Assembly (NCBI GenBank): GCA_002205965.3
Contig: NADL03000623.1
Coordinates: forward strand, 1,178,001 to 1,242,000
Length of the DNA stretch: 64,000 bases
Reading direction: 5' to 3'
From: Kappaphycus alvarezii
Taxonomy: Eukaryota > Rhodophyta > Florideophyceae > Gigartinales > Solieriaceae
A program made the position numbers and the translations under genes. The notes below the pieces were generated by a model, which saw nothing but the letters and a program-made list of their open reading frames with translations, was not told where the DNA came from and did not search any database. Positions 11,206 through 23,524 of the stretch are shown piece by piece. How positions within the stretch are numbered: the first letter of the stretch is position 1; every line of letters begins with the position of its first letter.

Positions 11206-11760
11206 TTTGCTACGGTACGTACAGTACAGTACAGTACCTTTTCCCCACACACGTAGTATCGGAGAGCAGAATAGTTTTTAAATCAGCATGAATTTGGGCA
11301 GTTTGCGGCGAGAATGTTGTGTTGCACTATTACAGGTATGAACAAATGTCGTCAAGATGCACAGAATGCAAAAAGTTCGTAGACAAGTCCTTGCCTTGAA
11401 ATGCCTCTAGTTACCGCAAATTCCCGTTTCGGGTGAATCATTACAGTGCAAAGCATACATTTGTACGATTAAGTTACACAAGTGTGAGACGCTTTCCTTA
11501 CTTTACAGTGTGCACTGAACCAAACTATGGTGTAGGTAGCGAATCCAACCATTCGTACTGTACAGTACAGTACAGGAATACAGTAACCCTTACAACATTG
11601 CCTACAGCATCCTTCAAAGCAATTCCACGTACTGTACGTACGTACGCCAACCTCGGTCCTTTGGACCGAAACCACGCAAATATCATACCGTACGGTACAC
11701 CACTCGGAATACTTGATGAATAATCTACTGTGGTAACAGTACCGTACAGACCTACTGTAC
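11206..11760. repeat. GTAC-palindrome field upstream of trypsin 2
   Basis: Clusters of GTAC-centred palindromes lie at about 11206-11236 (three overlapping ACAGTAC units), 11557-11573, 11627-11647 (including GTACGTACGTACG) and 11685-11760. No ORF overlaps them convincingly. Confidence 0.6.
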
Positions 11761-11769
11761 CCCTCGACC

Positions 11770-13850
11770 GTCCTTGATGACACCTCCAAAGGCTACCACG
11801 AGACTACTACAATTCTACTTACAGTACACTGGAAAGTTGTGGATGTTTTGTAACGTGTCATCTACAGAATGTGCAGGAGCCTCCTCCAAGACAGGCCCTC
11901 GCTGTACGTGGAGAGATCAAAACATTTCAACTTTGCCTCCACTTTTCAAACCAAATTATTCACGCGATTTAGCTATTTTATGCTTGCATAGCTTCTTGGC
12001 TCGAGAGCAATCACCAAGTACTATCCTATCCATGGTTCGTTGAAACGATTGGACCGCCGCGAAAACAGTCTTCTGCCTAATTTCAATCCCTTTCTGGCGA
12101 GGCCCTTGCCACCTTTAACACCTTCACGGTACAGTAGCGCCCGCACTGCTAACAAACGAATATTTGATTGCCTGACACCGCACAAGCTCAACCCTCCAAA
12201 ATAAACTGCAAGAGTTCCCAACCAACAAACCAATTATCCACCAATGTTACATTATTATATTTCTCTGCATACACCACTGCTGCAACATAAGCCACCCCAA
12301 CTCCTTGCAATCTCCCTGTTTTCTTCACCATCACCCAAAACTCCAATCATTATCAACTGCAACGCCTGGCACTACAATTTATCAGATCCTTGTGGTACTA
12401 AAGTGGCGCCTAATCCCTGTCGAAATTTCTCCACGTTTGTATTCGGCCTTGTTGCGAAAACACTGCAATGCAGCAAACCCAAGTACACCACGCCCCACTT
12501 TCTGCACAAACCTCCCATTCGCATACAGTCACAGATTCGGTCCACGGTTTGCTTACGACAGCCGATCCCTCCTTGATGGAAACTCTGCGTTTATTCTGTG
12601 CAGTCATCTTTTTCGATCACTCAAGCACCCCACTCGAGGACTGTTTTGTAAAAGCTGTAGGACTGTTGTCCGTAGCTTTCCCATGTTGACTCAACTCGTA
12701 TTTACATTGTTGCGTACCCGGTATCCCTTTTCAATGAATTCGTGATTTGAGAGGACCTGCCATGTGCACTTTAGCAATCCGTCGCATCAGAGTACATGCG
12801 AAAATACGCTCCTTTCCGCCTTGTAAATCACCTAAAATTACGATCACACTAGTCAAAGTACAAAATTTAACGTGGTGCCGCTGTATGTATTTCTGTGCTG
12901 AACAGCAATACCGCATTGCAGCGAAGATGACAATTGGTGTGCACAGCAGAATCTAGGCATTTGTAAATGCAAAGAATTTCAGAACAGACTTGTAACTTGA
13001 ATCTTTTGACTCAATATTTAGAGCCGTCCCCATGCTCAAAAACAAACGGCGACAGTGTGATTACACTTGGAAGGATTGTACGTCATCGCTATAAATAAAT
13101 GCTTTTCTGCAATGTACGGGGAGAACTTCAGCGTAAATGTGAGCGAGGCTGAGCAAGATGCTGGAGGCATCGGTGACACTTCAGACAAGTATTCACAAAG
13201 CCTGTAGTTTCTCCTATACATTACGCACTTCTCAGAAAGGAGTAGGTGTAGCATAGTGAAGCAGCTACGTGACCGTGAAACACGTCACACATGTCTTGAC
13301 ACCCACCCATTGTTGCGTACTGGGTAACTGCTACCTGGGGGAAATAGGTGGGTTTCATTTACTGCAATGGAGATATTGGCTTAAACCCAAAGCGTGCTGT
13401 CAACGCAGCTGCTACCTTGGATTTTAGTTATTTTCGAGGATTAGTTTCAGCCAAAGAAGACTGTATGAGCTTTGCGACATTGGCAGTTCCTTGCAAGACG
13501 TGAGCAGTGCTGATTCCGGAAGGGTCTACAACAAAGAAGCTCTAAAAGCCGTTGGGCTGTTAGAACTTTTTGAGTTTCGAATATGTAACAACGGGGAAAA
13601 TCATATGGGAAAACGGAAAGATAAAATACAGTGGTGAAGGATTTAGACGCTTCAAATTACAAAAATCAAATGTAGCGTGCAGTCTGGAGCCTGCAAGTTT
13701 TAAATTTCTACTCCACACCCGGCATATCAAGGTGAGATTTAGTAACGGGCAGTGTAATAGTAAGCAGAGCATAATATCATAGAGTAAAATTTGATTTGGA
13801 CGGATTTCAGGTGTCGTAGTTATCAGGCGCTCGAAGAAGTCTCTCTGGTA
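11770..13850. other. No recognised gene
   Basis: Plus-strand ORFs around 12244-12745 overlap in two frames, have no domain and lie in C-rich sequence. I take them as chance. From about 12900 the composition turns AT-rich. Confidence 0.4.
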
Positions 13851-14230
13851 CTGCGGCACTCCATGCTATATTTCAATAGAGTGGATAGTCACTTACCTAC
13901 GAAACCTAGGAAATAATTTATCCCTCTGAAATAAATGAATAAACACAATATAACAGAAAAATTTTAAAAGTATGACCAATCACCAATAAAAAATGCCTGC
14001 AACCAATACATCGTACGTGACATAATGCCGTAAAATGAAGGAGTGCCACTGATACTGTGGTACTCCATGCTATATTTCAATACAGAGGATAGAAACTTGC
14101 CTAAGAAAACTAAGAAGTATGTCATCCCTCTAAAATAAATGTATAAACGAATCATTACAGAAAAAATTTAAAAGTACAATTAACGACCATTAAACAATGC
14201 TTGCAACCAATATAGCGTACATGACATATT
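13850..14230. repeat. Diverged tandem duplication, period about 204 bp
   Basis: ACTCCATGCTATATTTCAAT occurs at 13858 and again at 14062. The following bases keep pace: TAAATGAATAAAC against TAAATGTATAAAC, and TGCAACCAATA at both. Two adjacent copies of about 190 bp have diverged substantially. No coding potential. Confidence 0.7.
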
Positions 14231-16430
14231 CCTGTGAGCTACATTGATTAACCTACTATAAAATCGTTGCATAAACATTATTAAGAGTTTTGGCACAACT
14301 GTCAGCTGGGGAGTTGTCTCTGGTAAAAATAACTAAAAGTAATTCATTCTTAATTCCGCAATTAACCCTATTAACTAAATGACCGAATTATGTAACTATC
14401 CGAAGAAGTTTTCTAAAGCAACGACGTATTACTCATGTATCCACCTCTCTGTTTGAAGGATCTGATGATAACATACGCACTGATTAGAATATTTACTACT
14501 TGCTTAGTATAATGCAATATTATATCACTCCAGAGAAACCTATGACTATTGGGAAGTATCATATGTTCTCCACATTACGTTTAATTCGAATCATTTTCGA
14601 TTGTCTCTGAACCATGAAAAATCCCTGAATTTTTGGTTTGGGGTAACTGACATTTAAGCACCACATCAGCTCTCAATTTTTAGATTGTTTCCTGGTACTA
14701 TCCTGTACTGAAATTTGACTTTTTCGACTCCAAAATACACATTTGGATGAAATTAAATGCGTAATACTACATTTAGAAGCTATCTATTTCCGAATGGCTT
14801 AAATGAAAAAAATGCAAATCTAGACCTCGAAACTTTCTATATTTTAAATAAAACACAAACATTGTATTTGTCAGAGTAAATATTTGCATTTCCTTTTTTC
14901 CTTTTTTGACTGATGAATTTTAAGTTTTTCTATACCTTTAAAATATTTTAGCATCAGAATTTCATTGAAAAATGTCGGTTTGTGTAATCAATGGGATAAG
15001 AAACAATATTGAAGAAGTAAATAAGAAATGAGTATCGATTAATATTTCAAGGTTTAAAAATAAATACAGAGTAATATGAATTGCTAAGTCAGCAAAAAGT
15101 TTCGATTTCAGCAAAAAGTTTTTCCACTGAGATTTTGGGTTAATTTTACGCAGAGGCCCCTTTTCGTTTATATTTTCTCTCTAATTGCAGAGAAGATCTG
15201 ATAAATTAGTACAATAAAAATTAAATTCAAGGAGTGGAATTTTTCGATTCGGGGTTACTACTTATATTTTTCAGATTCAAAATGAAAGAGATTTTGAAAG
15301 TAGGTGTTCTTATAAAATTTTATTCCATACTTTTACATAATGGAAGAGGTATAGTAAAATGTGGTGGAATTGGTACCAATACTGTACTGCCACCAGCAGA
15401 GCTGATTTGGTTATCTTTTCTTGATCCTGTTTTTGGATATGTCAGACTCCTGCTAAAAGAAGTTTTCGTACGGGCATTTACGACGAATGTCAATGAATTA
15501 GTGATCTCAGTATGTTTTTCCCACTCAAGAAGTTTTTTTCAAGCCATTTTAGATGGGCCGAGTGTCGATCTATCTAGTCAAACTTCGATATATGTTACTT
15601 ATTAGGTACTTGGCTGACACTAACTGTGATGAACGCTCGTTTGTAGATAAATCTAACCTAGCTAAGTATCATTTATCCCTACTTGGACATTAGGGTCCAT
15701 AATAAACAACAAACTCGGATTTCTCTGAACTTGACTCCCAATTTTCGTCTTTGCAACTTGTTTTCAACAGAAAATTTTTCTATCGCCATTTTCCGATTTT
15801 TCTTCCTCTTTCCACCCTCTCCATCCCTGATCATATTTCCGCTTTTATTTTTCGTCTGTGAGATTTACTCACCATTGGCGCCCCGGATTCCGGCGTTTAC
15901 AAATAAATAGTATCTTCATTGTTGCCGTTAACGACAATGATCTAGTATCCAAAGGAGATGCTTTGCGCCGTTGAAACCCTTGTATCTCGATTACTGTCCT
16001 GATTTGTACCCCTGGATTCATCATTCCCTCTTATCTGATTCATTGCAAGTTTTTATAATAACGCATATCATGGTCCGGTCTTGCAAACTGGAGGACATTT
16101 ATACCGCACAGACGTCCGTAGAATCATTTAAATTGCAACTTCCCTGCTTCTCTCCATCGGTGAGTTGTTATATTGCATAAAATGGTGCTTAAAATTAGAG
16201 AAAGGAACACGTAGCACTCGGTGAGTGTTAATGTCTGCATTTTTAGTAACCGATATCTAAAGGGACTACTTAACTCGAAGGGAATATCTGTACACGGCAC
16301 ATTCGAATACGCAGGGCTTTCATATATTGTAATATTCTGTCTTTAAAGACAACATTTTGTCCTTTAAGAGAACTAAAATTATTTCTAAATTACAGCGAAT
16401 ATCTATTCAAAGTATTCCGGTAGATAAAGA
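14231..16430. other. AT-rich desert
   Basis: I see no gene or transposon signature. A 123-codon plus-strand ORF (15234-15605) begins with GTG, lacks a domain and is probably chance. 15683-15910 is a T-rich ORF of the same kind. Confidence 0.4.
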
Positions 16431-16440
16431 GGGAAATGTG

Positions 16441-16720
16441 GGATGATATAATATTTGAAAGATGTGGTCGGTCGTGGCCCGTAATATCCAACAGGGCGAC
16501 CAGTGTTACCTCTTAAATTTCCCTAAAAAGCAGTCTCAAAGCCGCCCAGCAGACAAGCTGCGTTGGACATTGCGGCCTCGTCAGCGCGCCTCTGAGTAAG
16601 TACCACTTGGACCTTACCAATACCTCAATCGCCCCAACGGCCACGTTCCACGCGACGTCGGTTAGCACCCTATAATCGATTGGGTGCCAACGTAGATAGA
16701 TTGATAAGGTATTTATTTTC
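16441..16720 (-). pseudogene. LINE tail, third subfamily, with 3' UTR
   Basis: The minus strand reads RWHPIDYRVLTDVAWNVAVG and then TRPQCPTQLVCWAAL. This parallels WHPDACAVLNDVTRNVAVRA in the plus copy at 38 kb. It is followed by CGACCACATCTTTCA (16441-16485), the same 3' terminal word seen after the copy at 42.8 kb. It is the extreme C-terminus and 3' UTR of an ORF2, heavily truncated. Confidence 0.5.
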
Positions 16721-18300
16721 TTTAAATACGGAACTATCGATCCAAGAAGGAGTAAAGGTTTCCATTGTGTGTAATTAAATCCTTCTTTCACATGCTGTAC
16801 CTCAATAACCACAACCATTACGTATATGGATTGGATTCACTTAATTTAATCATCTTTAACTTCAGTAAGAAGGCACATAGATGTTCGCGAGGCCTAATGG
16901 TAAACTTAGAGATGATATGATGAGATGATGAAACGTAATCTACCGCTAGTTGTCGCTAACTAAATCATCGCCCTGAATTTCAAAAGTAAATAAATCCTAA
17001 AGTCTTTTCTTAAATTACTATTTTCAAAAGTGACCGGCTTGATTGAAAAATTATTTCTAAATCTGGGTCAGATACAATTCAAGTGATACCCCACTTATTG
17101 GTGTAGTTTTATAATAAATTTGCAGGGAGAATAGTTAAATAAAGATGTCCCATAAAAAAGAACATTCTGCAATTATTGTAGGGTCTTTTGAAGATACCGA
17201 AGTGTTCAGTTGCGTCAATTTTCTCTGGTAATACGAAAATTTGCGATACTGAGCCAACTCATCCTTGAAGAAGTCTCTCACTTTTGCGTGGTTTTTTCTG
17301 ACCATGAAAATTTTCATTTTACAAAGTGAACAAAACTATTGATAAATAGAATCTGATGGTAATTATGGCATTAAAATGAAGACCACTCCTTTTTAGTAAT
17401 ATATCTACCCTCTATGAAAAAGAAATTTAGACCCTTTACTGTTCACTAACCTTAACAATATTTGCTTCTCAACCAGGTGTTGGTTTTAGGGGGTGATTAT
17501 GGAGCCCATTGAGCAATTCATATCCGTGGTAATAGTCCCAATAGCCCGGGAAAATTTGACTAGTTTAATATATCACCCTGTGTTCCACACACAGTAAACT
17601 AACCAAAAAATTCCTTCAGTAAAATTAAGTAAAACACCACGTATTGACCCAAACATTTCTAATCGGTGATAAGCAGCCCCTATCTTCTACGAAAGCCGCT
17701 CCTATTATATTCAACCCGAAGGCGTCTATGGGCAGGCGTCAAATGGGCGCGGGGGTGAGGTTATTACGAGCACAGGGATAGCCATAGATTTGTCTATACA
17801 CGGTCTATACTTCACCTTGCTGGTGATGTAGTAATAGTGGATGAGTTCTTTTTTCATAGACCAACCCATACCAACCTAATCAAATAAACCATTTTATTGA
17901 TCCCAAACGTCCCTCCATTTCCCTCAGGAAGCATTGAAATGCTTCGCGATGATCTGTTAGAATGTAATTTAAAGTGGAAATTTTCCAGTCTTGCCATATC
18001 TGTATCATCGATCAATACAATACTCAGAATTAGGAAAAAGAATTTTCCAGGACCAAGTAATAAATATCTATCACAGTAAATTAGCCCCCCATTAACCATT
18101 TCTTTTCTGCAAAAAAAGTAATAAATTGGTTCAGTTGCCGGTTACCCCATAGCAAGTTTGTTCGTCCGGAGTTTTCTTCGTTGTGGTTGTCGTCGTCTGT
18201 AAGCGGTCACGCTTACACGAGAAGTTTTTCAAGCCCTATGGATCTCGCATTTAGATAGTGGGATTTTCTTCTGGTCCCCCTTTGCCTTTGTCGGAGGGGA
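16721..18300. other. AT-rich desert
   Basis: No ORF with recognisable content, and no repeat I can define. A GC-richer patch near 17700-17760 holds no feature. Confidence 0.35.
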
Positions 18301-18305
18301 AAATG

Positions 18306-18420
18306 TTGGGTTATTTTAATGCATGGAAGATGTGGTCGGTTATATACACGCGGCTAATGCGTTATGCGGGACAAGTCGTCGGAGTGGGTGCGTGGCTCAG
18401 CCGTCGCCTGGAGATATCCT
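18306..18420 (-). repeat. Isolated LINE 3' UTR end
   Basis: TTGGGTTATTTTAAT then CATGGAAGATGTGGTCGGT is shared (allowing one base) with 42070-42103 and, inverted, with 42788-42823. The following CACGCGGCTAATGCGTTATG also matches the 42.76 kb copy. The word sits immediately after LINE tails elsewhere, so I read this as the 3' end of a minus-strand copy whose body is lost. A shorter piece of the same unit is at 22968-22990. Confidence 0.55.
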
Positions 18421-18537
18421 TAGTCTAGGGTAATCCACTACCTATATGGTTCAGGTTTTTGAACACTTTAAAAGGTCCCCCCAGCAAGAGTACACTGCGA
18501 TGCTACTAATCAGTAAGTGCCCTCACGTGATCAGTCT

Positions 18538-19011
18538 TTAATACAATTTAATTATTTCGTAAGATGATTTGAAGTTCTTTCCTGAAAGACAAAATGACGG
18601 TTTCCCGTAGATGTACTTTGGATCATGAATTAGCTGTCTTTGTAGGTCTGCTTGACAAAATAAACAATTGGGGAACTTTACAGGGCTTGCGTCACCAATT
18701 TCTCCCAATTTGATCCCTACTATAAATCCACTGGCAGCTTTATGGAGAAATTTTCCTTCATGGGGAACTTGAGCATCAAAAGGTTGCAAAGGCGGCCATA
18801 GTGGTAACCTGTTGTAGATACAAGGGCCCCCATTTCTGGCGTCCCTACCTCCACGCACTAACAGCTGATCAATTCGTCGTCGAATACCTAATATCACACT
18901 GCTGTGACGATTGTAAGAGTTACTCCAGAGTCGATAACATCCCGCATGAATTAATTGTAACTCTTGGTACAAAAAAATCTTGAATCGTCTGCAATCAGCA
19001 TTATTAACCAT
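18538..19011 (-). mobile_element. Possible old retroelement Pol remnant
   Basis: A 157-codon minus-strand ORF from ATG 19011 contains KAASGFIVGIKLGEIG, then NCLFC. The spacing recalls the pre-integrase zinc region of Ty1/copia Pol. The match is weak and no terminal repeats are visible. If real it is a short, old, broken fossil. Confidence 0.3.
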
Positions 19012-19211
19012 ATCTCATTGGTTGCTGTATAATTCCAATCCCTACTTTACTCGTGCATTTAGAGAAGGAGACCGTCCATAGCAAGTAAATGAAATATTTG
19101 TTCAAGGAAATAGAGTCGGCGAGTCTTACTGCACTGCAAAAGGGCGGAAAGTTTGAGTGCTTAACTGCTTAGATGCACTGACGACTGTGAGCAGAGAGGA
19201 AGGAGGCATAT

Positions 19212-19424
19212 CTACACGCTAGGAACGAGCAGGAGGGGCGCTTTTACAAACTGCGCACGGCCAGCCGTAAGAAAGGCTGCATTGGACAAAACGGCTGTCG
19301 CAGCGTGTTTTTGCGTGGATACGGATGGTATCTGTCCGAAGGGCTCTATAGCGCTCACAGCTACGTGCCTGGCTAAAGCAAAAGTGCTTGCCTGGACTTG
19401 TTCGGATGAAGGAAATTCGCACAA
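19212..19424 (-). pseudogene. LINE extreme C-terminal tail
   Basis: The minus strand reads LARHVAVSAIEPFGQI, STQKHAATAVLSNAAF and LTAGRAQF. These align with VARNVAVRAMETYGMV, TQRNAAAAVMSNAAY and LAGIEPAL on the plus strand at 42.6 kb. Keeping the protein reading in copies this diverged shows it is a true coding C-terminus, here 5'-truncated. Confidence 0.55.
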
Positions 19425-19429
19425 GGCCA

Positions 19430-20760
19430 GTGTTCACCACGTCTTGATCTTGTTCGCGGCAGCTCAACGCCGTTTGTACAGACCGTTCGTTGCCATTTTC
19501 CCAGGTATGAGTCTTTATGGAGTTTGGATTGAGTGTGGTAACTTTTTTCCTCTCCTGAAAACGCGAAACTACACAGCAGATCCTAAAGTCGTTACGCCAA
19601 CTTGAGTGGGCGAGCCCCCTGTTTACTTACATAAACTTTGCTTGCGGAAACATGGGTAAACACACCAGCAGCCTGACTATGTAGCCCTAGTTGACTCTGT
19701 CTGGAATCAAATGAATGTCCACCACACCAGTGTGGCATTGGATGTGCTATGTGCACATACTGTAGGAGATGTCAAAAGAGCAGGATGGACCTCATCACTA
19801 CGGTATGCTTGTAAAAGATGATCATAAATAAATAGCCTGTCTGTAGCATTTTACAACTGTTTGAGAAAAAGTAAAACACTTGATCTAGATCCTCCTCCCT
19901 TTTTGAGCCGGCTTTTTAGGGGAAATCAGGAGTTGATACTGGTCACTCTGTAGAATATTCGGTGCCACAACGGACCATATCTTTCAAATATGAAAGCACC
20001 CCACATTTCCTCCCCTTTTTGTCGATGCGGTATTGAAATGAGATATCTGCAGTCTTTCTCTTCAATGTGGAGACTTTCCCGTGGTCGGTATGAACAGGAA
20101 CTTGCCACTTGGTATAAAAGTCCTACAGTAAAGCCGCCAATTTGTTGGCGGACCATCTTGAAGTCGAAACAAATTTCCATTTTCTGAAAATGCAAACAAC
20201 GCATTTGAGTGAATTGAGCTAAAATTGGCCATTTGTTTCTGTAATATTCAATTTGCTACCCGGAGCAACCAGCTCAGAGATCATACTCCTGACACGATTT
20301 GTCAAAGAGGTACTGTGCAAACCCTACCCTGAAACTCTGGGACAGATGTCAACATCGCACATTTATATAGGTACAGTAAGTACAGTAGAGTATGTCTATC
20401 CCCCTTGCGCCAGGAATATTCCAAAAAGGCAACCGGAGACTCCATCGCTATCGAATAAGAAGAGTTTTACTTGGAGACGCCTCGGTATCACCAGCCTTCA
20501 GTCTCCAGCAAATTTTACTGCACTCAATCCATGCATAAGATAGAGCCACGCTGGACAGCTCTGTCAATTTGCTATTGAAAAACGAAAAACATGATCCGAG
20601 GGAAAAGGGGGAGACCAATTTTTTTTCCGAGCAATGAAAACAGCAATATCCAACAAGGCAACTACAGTGTGGGCTCTCCGGAAAACACGAAAAGCAGAGC
20701 CTCCTGTCCACGTGTACATTTCGTACCCTCTCTCATTAACATGACATATGCGGGATATGT
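19430..20760. other. No recognised gene
   Basis: Mixed composition with no domain-bearing ORF. An isolated TACAGTAAGTACAGTA word lies near 20371-20387. Confidence 0.35.
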
Positions 20761-20767
20761 CCTTAGG

Positions 20768-20822
20768 CTATACTGTGCAGTACTGTAAGCAAATTACTGT
20801 AAGCCATGCACTATACTGTAAA
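20768..20822. repeat. GTAC/CTGTA motif field 3' of trypsin 3
   Basis: Five TACTGTR or GCAGTACTGTA words fall in 55 bp just beyond the 3' end of trypsin 3. Confidence 0.45.
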
Positions 20823-20919
20823 TGGCAATCTTCCTCAATCGCGAGTCGCGACAATGTAAACTCGCCAACCCCTGACCCCGACTTCCTTTCGCAGCGCCAA
20901 GGAACCGCATCCGACCCAT

Positions 20920-22175
20920 TTAACTCTTGCGTCTCACCATCATCACCACCACCACCACTACTACCACGAGAATCGCCAATCCAAGCGACCCTGCAACCGC
21001 AGCGGTAATGATTTTCCCCTCGCTCCATCCCTCTTGATACACCGCCACGGTCGAATTGCTTTTACTGTAGCCCGTCTTCCCTATTTCTTCATCCAACCAT
21101 TTTTCAAAAGCCGCCGTCCGCACGTAAATACCGGGAAAGTCTGGGCGTGCACACCCACTCCAGAAGATACAATCCCCACCAATACAGGCTCGTTCTTTTT
21201 GTTGTATTGAATCATTGGTCCGCCGCTATCCCCCTGACTATAAACGTTCAAAAACAGCACAAAGAATGCAATGGATGCGTGTCAGCAATGCACATGTGTT
21301 GAAGCGGGAATGAAAAAGTGCAGGCAAATCAACGCGGATCAGGACACCACAACGTCAGCAAACCGTGGTTTAGAAATGCACCCATCGCAGTCTTTGACAA
21401 TGCAACCAGGATATAAAGCGCAGGTGGACAAAGTGAGCAAAAGGCCGCAGGGGCAATTCTAGTTTAACGTACCAGGAGTCACATCCGCCGTCGGTGTAGC
21501 CTGCGCAGACATGGCGTGAGGGATCGATGAGAAGGCTCTGGATGACAGAGTAAGCCCTTTGGCAATCGGTATTCCTTGTTACGGGAACATCAACCTGATC
21601 TAGAGACCTTTCTAGTGAAGTGGGCGAGTTCTCGGCCTGTACTCCAAATCCTAGCACTCTGACAAACGATTTTTCGTCTGGAATGAGTGGGTTAATACTG
21701 ATACTCATATGCTTGACATTTGACAGAGTGGGATTTTCAAGTTGGAAAACAGCAATATCATAGGAGGGGCCTGTTGCGTCACGCGTGTTATAGTTTGGAT
21801 GAGGAATAACGCGACGGATATTGGAAACGAAAGAGCCGTTGGTTGGAAGGTGACCAAGTCCGAAGAGGGTATTGTTGGCAAGAAAAAGAGCGCGGTGAGA
21901 AGGAGAGATATTGCAATGGGCAGCGGAGATAGCCCATTGAGGAGAGAGAAGGGTAGCGGTGCAATAGGTAAACCAGGAGGACATGTGTGGATCATAGGAT
22001 TGAAGGGCGATAAGGTACGGAATGAGATGTGCGGAAGCGGGATGGCCACCGACTATGCGGGATTGGACAGCAGGGGAAGGGGGAGACGAGCAGGGCAAGA
22101 ATTTTGGGAAAAGATTGGGTGGAGGAGGAGAAGGAAGAGGAAGAGGGAGGGGGAGAAAGGAAGTGGAGTGGGCAT
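20920..22175 (-). CDS. Trypsin-like serine protease 3, membrane-anchored (2 exons)
   Basis: S1 protease, sister of gene 2. ATG 22175 opens a signal peptide (MPTPLPFSPSLFLFLLLLHP). A slip at the GGG run 22093-22095 leads into CSSPPSPAVQSRIVGG (activation site). Exon 1 continues with WAISAAHCNI (His57), PSYDIAVFQL (Asp102), SFVRVLGFG, DQVDVPVT, CAGYTDGGCDS and ends at 21473. The intron 21238-21472 (235 nt, GTACGT...TATAG) splits the Cys191 codon exactly as in gene 2. Exon 2 (21237-20920) gives CQGDSGGPMIQYN (Ser195, Asp189), SSGVG, then after a slip at the CCC run 21154-21156 CARPDFPGIYVRTAAFEKW, a membrane span (ITAAVAGSLGLAILVVVVVV) and a very short basic end (VRRKS). The long Val run is coded by GTG/GTA repeats. 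Confidence 0.85.
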
Positions 22176-22179
22176 TGTA

Positions 22180-22420
22180 GAGGGAGAAGGGGTGGGGTTG
22201 GGAGGGGGGGAGGGAACCCTCCCGGGAATGACGGAACTGTCAAAGGTGGGGGGGAGAGGATTTGGTTGTGGAGAAGGGGAGGGAAAGGGGAGGGGGTAAG
22301 TGTGGGTTACAAGGTTGGTAAAAGTAAAGGGAGGAGGAGGAAGTGGAGGAGGCGGGAAGAAAGGGGATAGGGGTGGAATGCGTTGCGAAGGGGCGGAGGG
22401 AAGTGTGAAGGTTAAGAGCA
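22180..22420. repeat. Polypurine tract before trypsin 3
   Basis: The plus strand is dominated by GGA, GGG and GAA and continues into the signal-peptide codons. It gives long open frames on both strands (for example 22029-22370 plus and 22053-22421 minus) that are composition artefacts, apart from the signal peptide itself. A GTACGGTACGG word lies at 22459-22469. Confidence 0.5.
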
Positions 22421-22479
22421 AACAAATAGGCGGGGCAGAGACGGCGGTTGGGATTTACGTACGGTACGGTATGTAGAAA

Positions 22480-23255
22480 TGGAGAATAGTGCGATGGATC
22501 GCTAGACGATACGATCAACCCGGGCCAACATTTCGTTGATGGTGCAGCGGACCTGCCGGGAACGGGAATGGAATGGTTCATTGCTGGTTGAGAGGATGGG
22601 GCATGCAGATGATAACACCAATCAGAGCCCCGAAATGAATATCACTGTGATTCCTGTTCAACGTGGCAGTCACGGATTGGTAGGAATTGCTTTTAGTGTC
22701 AGTTGAAGAAATAACTCTGGATTTCTTGAAACGTAGCCACTCAGTTTTTTGGAAATACTTCGGCGTCCATTTACTGTACTTTGCCCTAGGACGCTGGAAG
22801 CTCAAGGCCAGGAGATGCACTGGTACCCGAGTTTGGGTGATTGCGTGGAGCAACCGCTTCTCGCTGCGGTAAAATTGTTGGGCGCTTCTGTGCAAAAGTG
22901 GAACAACGCTTTTTGTACTGCACCAACACCTGTAGTTTCACTTTTCTGTAGCAACCTCTTCATCTAATATCCACGCGGCTAATGAGTTATGTAGTGAAGC
23001 ACATTTCAACGATACACTTTATTCATTGATTTCTTGTAGAGACTGAAAAGGCTAGCAGGAACTTGGAAACTTGATTACGACCGGGCACCCATTACCGTTT
23101 TGGAATGGAGTAAACGTTTGTGTTAGTAACTAATGTTCCTTCTTCTTTTTCGACCACCCCTTGCCAATTGGCGTGTTGCTTCGGACGCGCCTGCTTGTTG
23201 AAAGGTCTATGTAGTAACTACATTACCTATGCAACTTTTTCCTTGCTGGTCCATA
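22480..23255. other. No recognised gene
   Basis: Upstream region of trypsin 3. A short LINE 3' UTR scrap (CACGCGGCTAATG) is at 22972-22984. Nothing else is recognised. Confidence 0.35.
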
Positions 23256-23259
23256 GCAC

Positions 23260-23521
23260 CTTCACTCCTCGTCTGGCCCTCGGTACGACCTCCCTCTCCA
23301 ATTCCAACCCCTTGATTTTGATTCCCTCCCTCGGGGCTCCCTCCGCCGAAACAGCCCGGTTTCTCAATCAGCTCCTACCAGCTATTTCCCGCCACCATAA
23401 CACCTCAATGGAGGTTAGTCACCGTTGTACTTACCAGCGCCTCAACGCCGTCGTTTTGTCCGCTGCTGCGGTGGCGATAATTGCTCACACTCCAATGCAC
23501 TTGACTGACATGAAAAACTGA
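23260..23521 (+). pseudogene. LINE D C-terminal tail
   Basis: The plus-strand reading GAPSAETARFLNQLLPAISR, HHNTSMEVSHR, YQRLNAVVLSAAAVAII and HTPMHLTDMKN ends at 23519-23521. Its end matches the minus copy at 5.86-6.04 kb and its middle matches the minus copy at 49.3 kb (LARRHHTSTWVF). The frame changes once near 23325. It is a 5'-truncated RLE LINE ORF2 tail; sequence upstream to 23120 may belong to it but is not recognisable. Confidence 0.55.
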
Positions 23522-23524
23522 GTT

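Noticed and set aside
12244-12745. Overlapping plus-strand ORFs of 110-146 codons
   Set aside because: Two frames open at once in C-rich sequence, no domain, no supporting context.
15234-15605. 123-codon plus-strand ORF
   Set aside because: GTG start, AT-rich, no recognisable motif.
22029-22421. Long ORFs on both strands through the purine tract
   Set aside because: Composition artefact; only the minus-strand signal peptide from 22175 joins a real gene.
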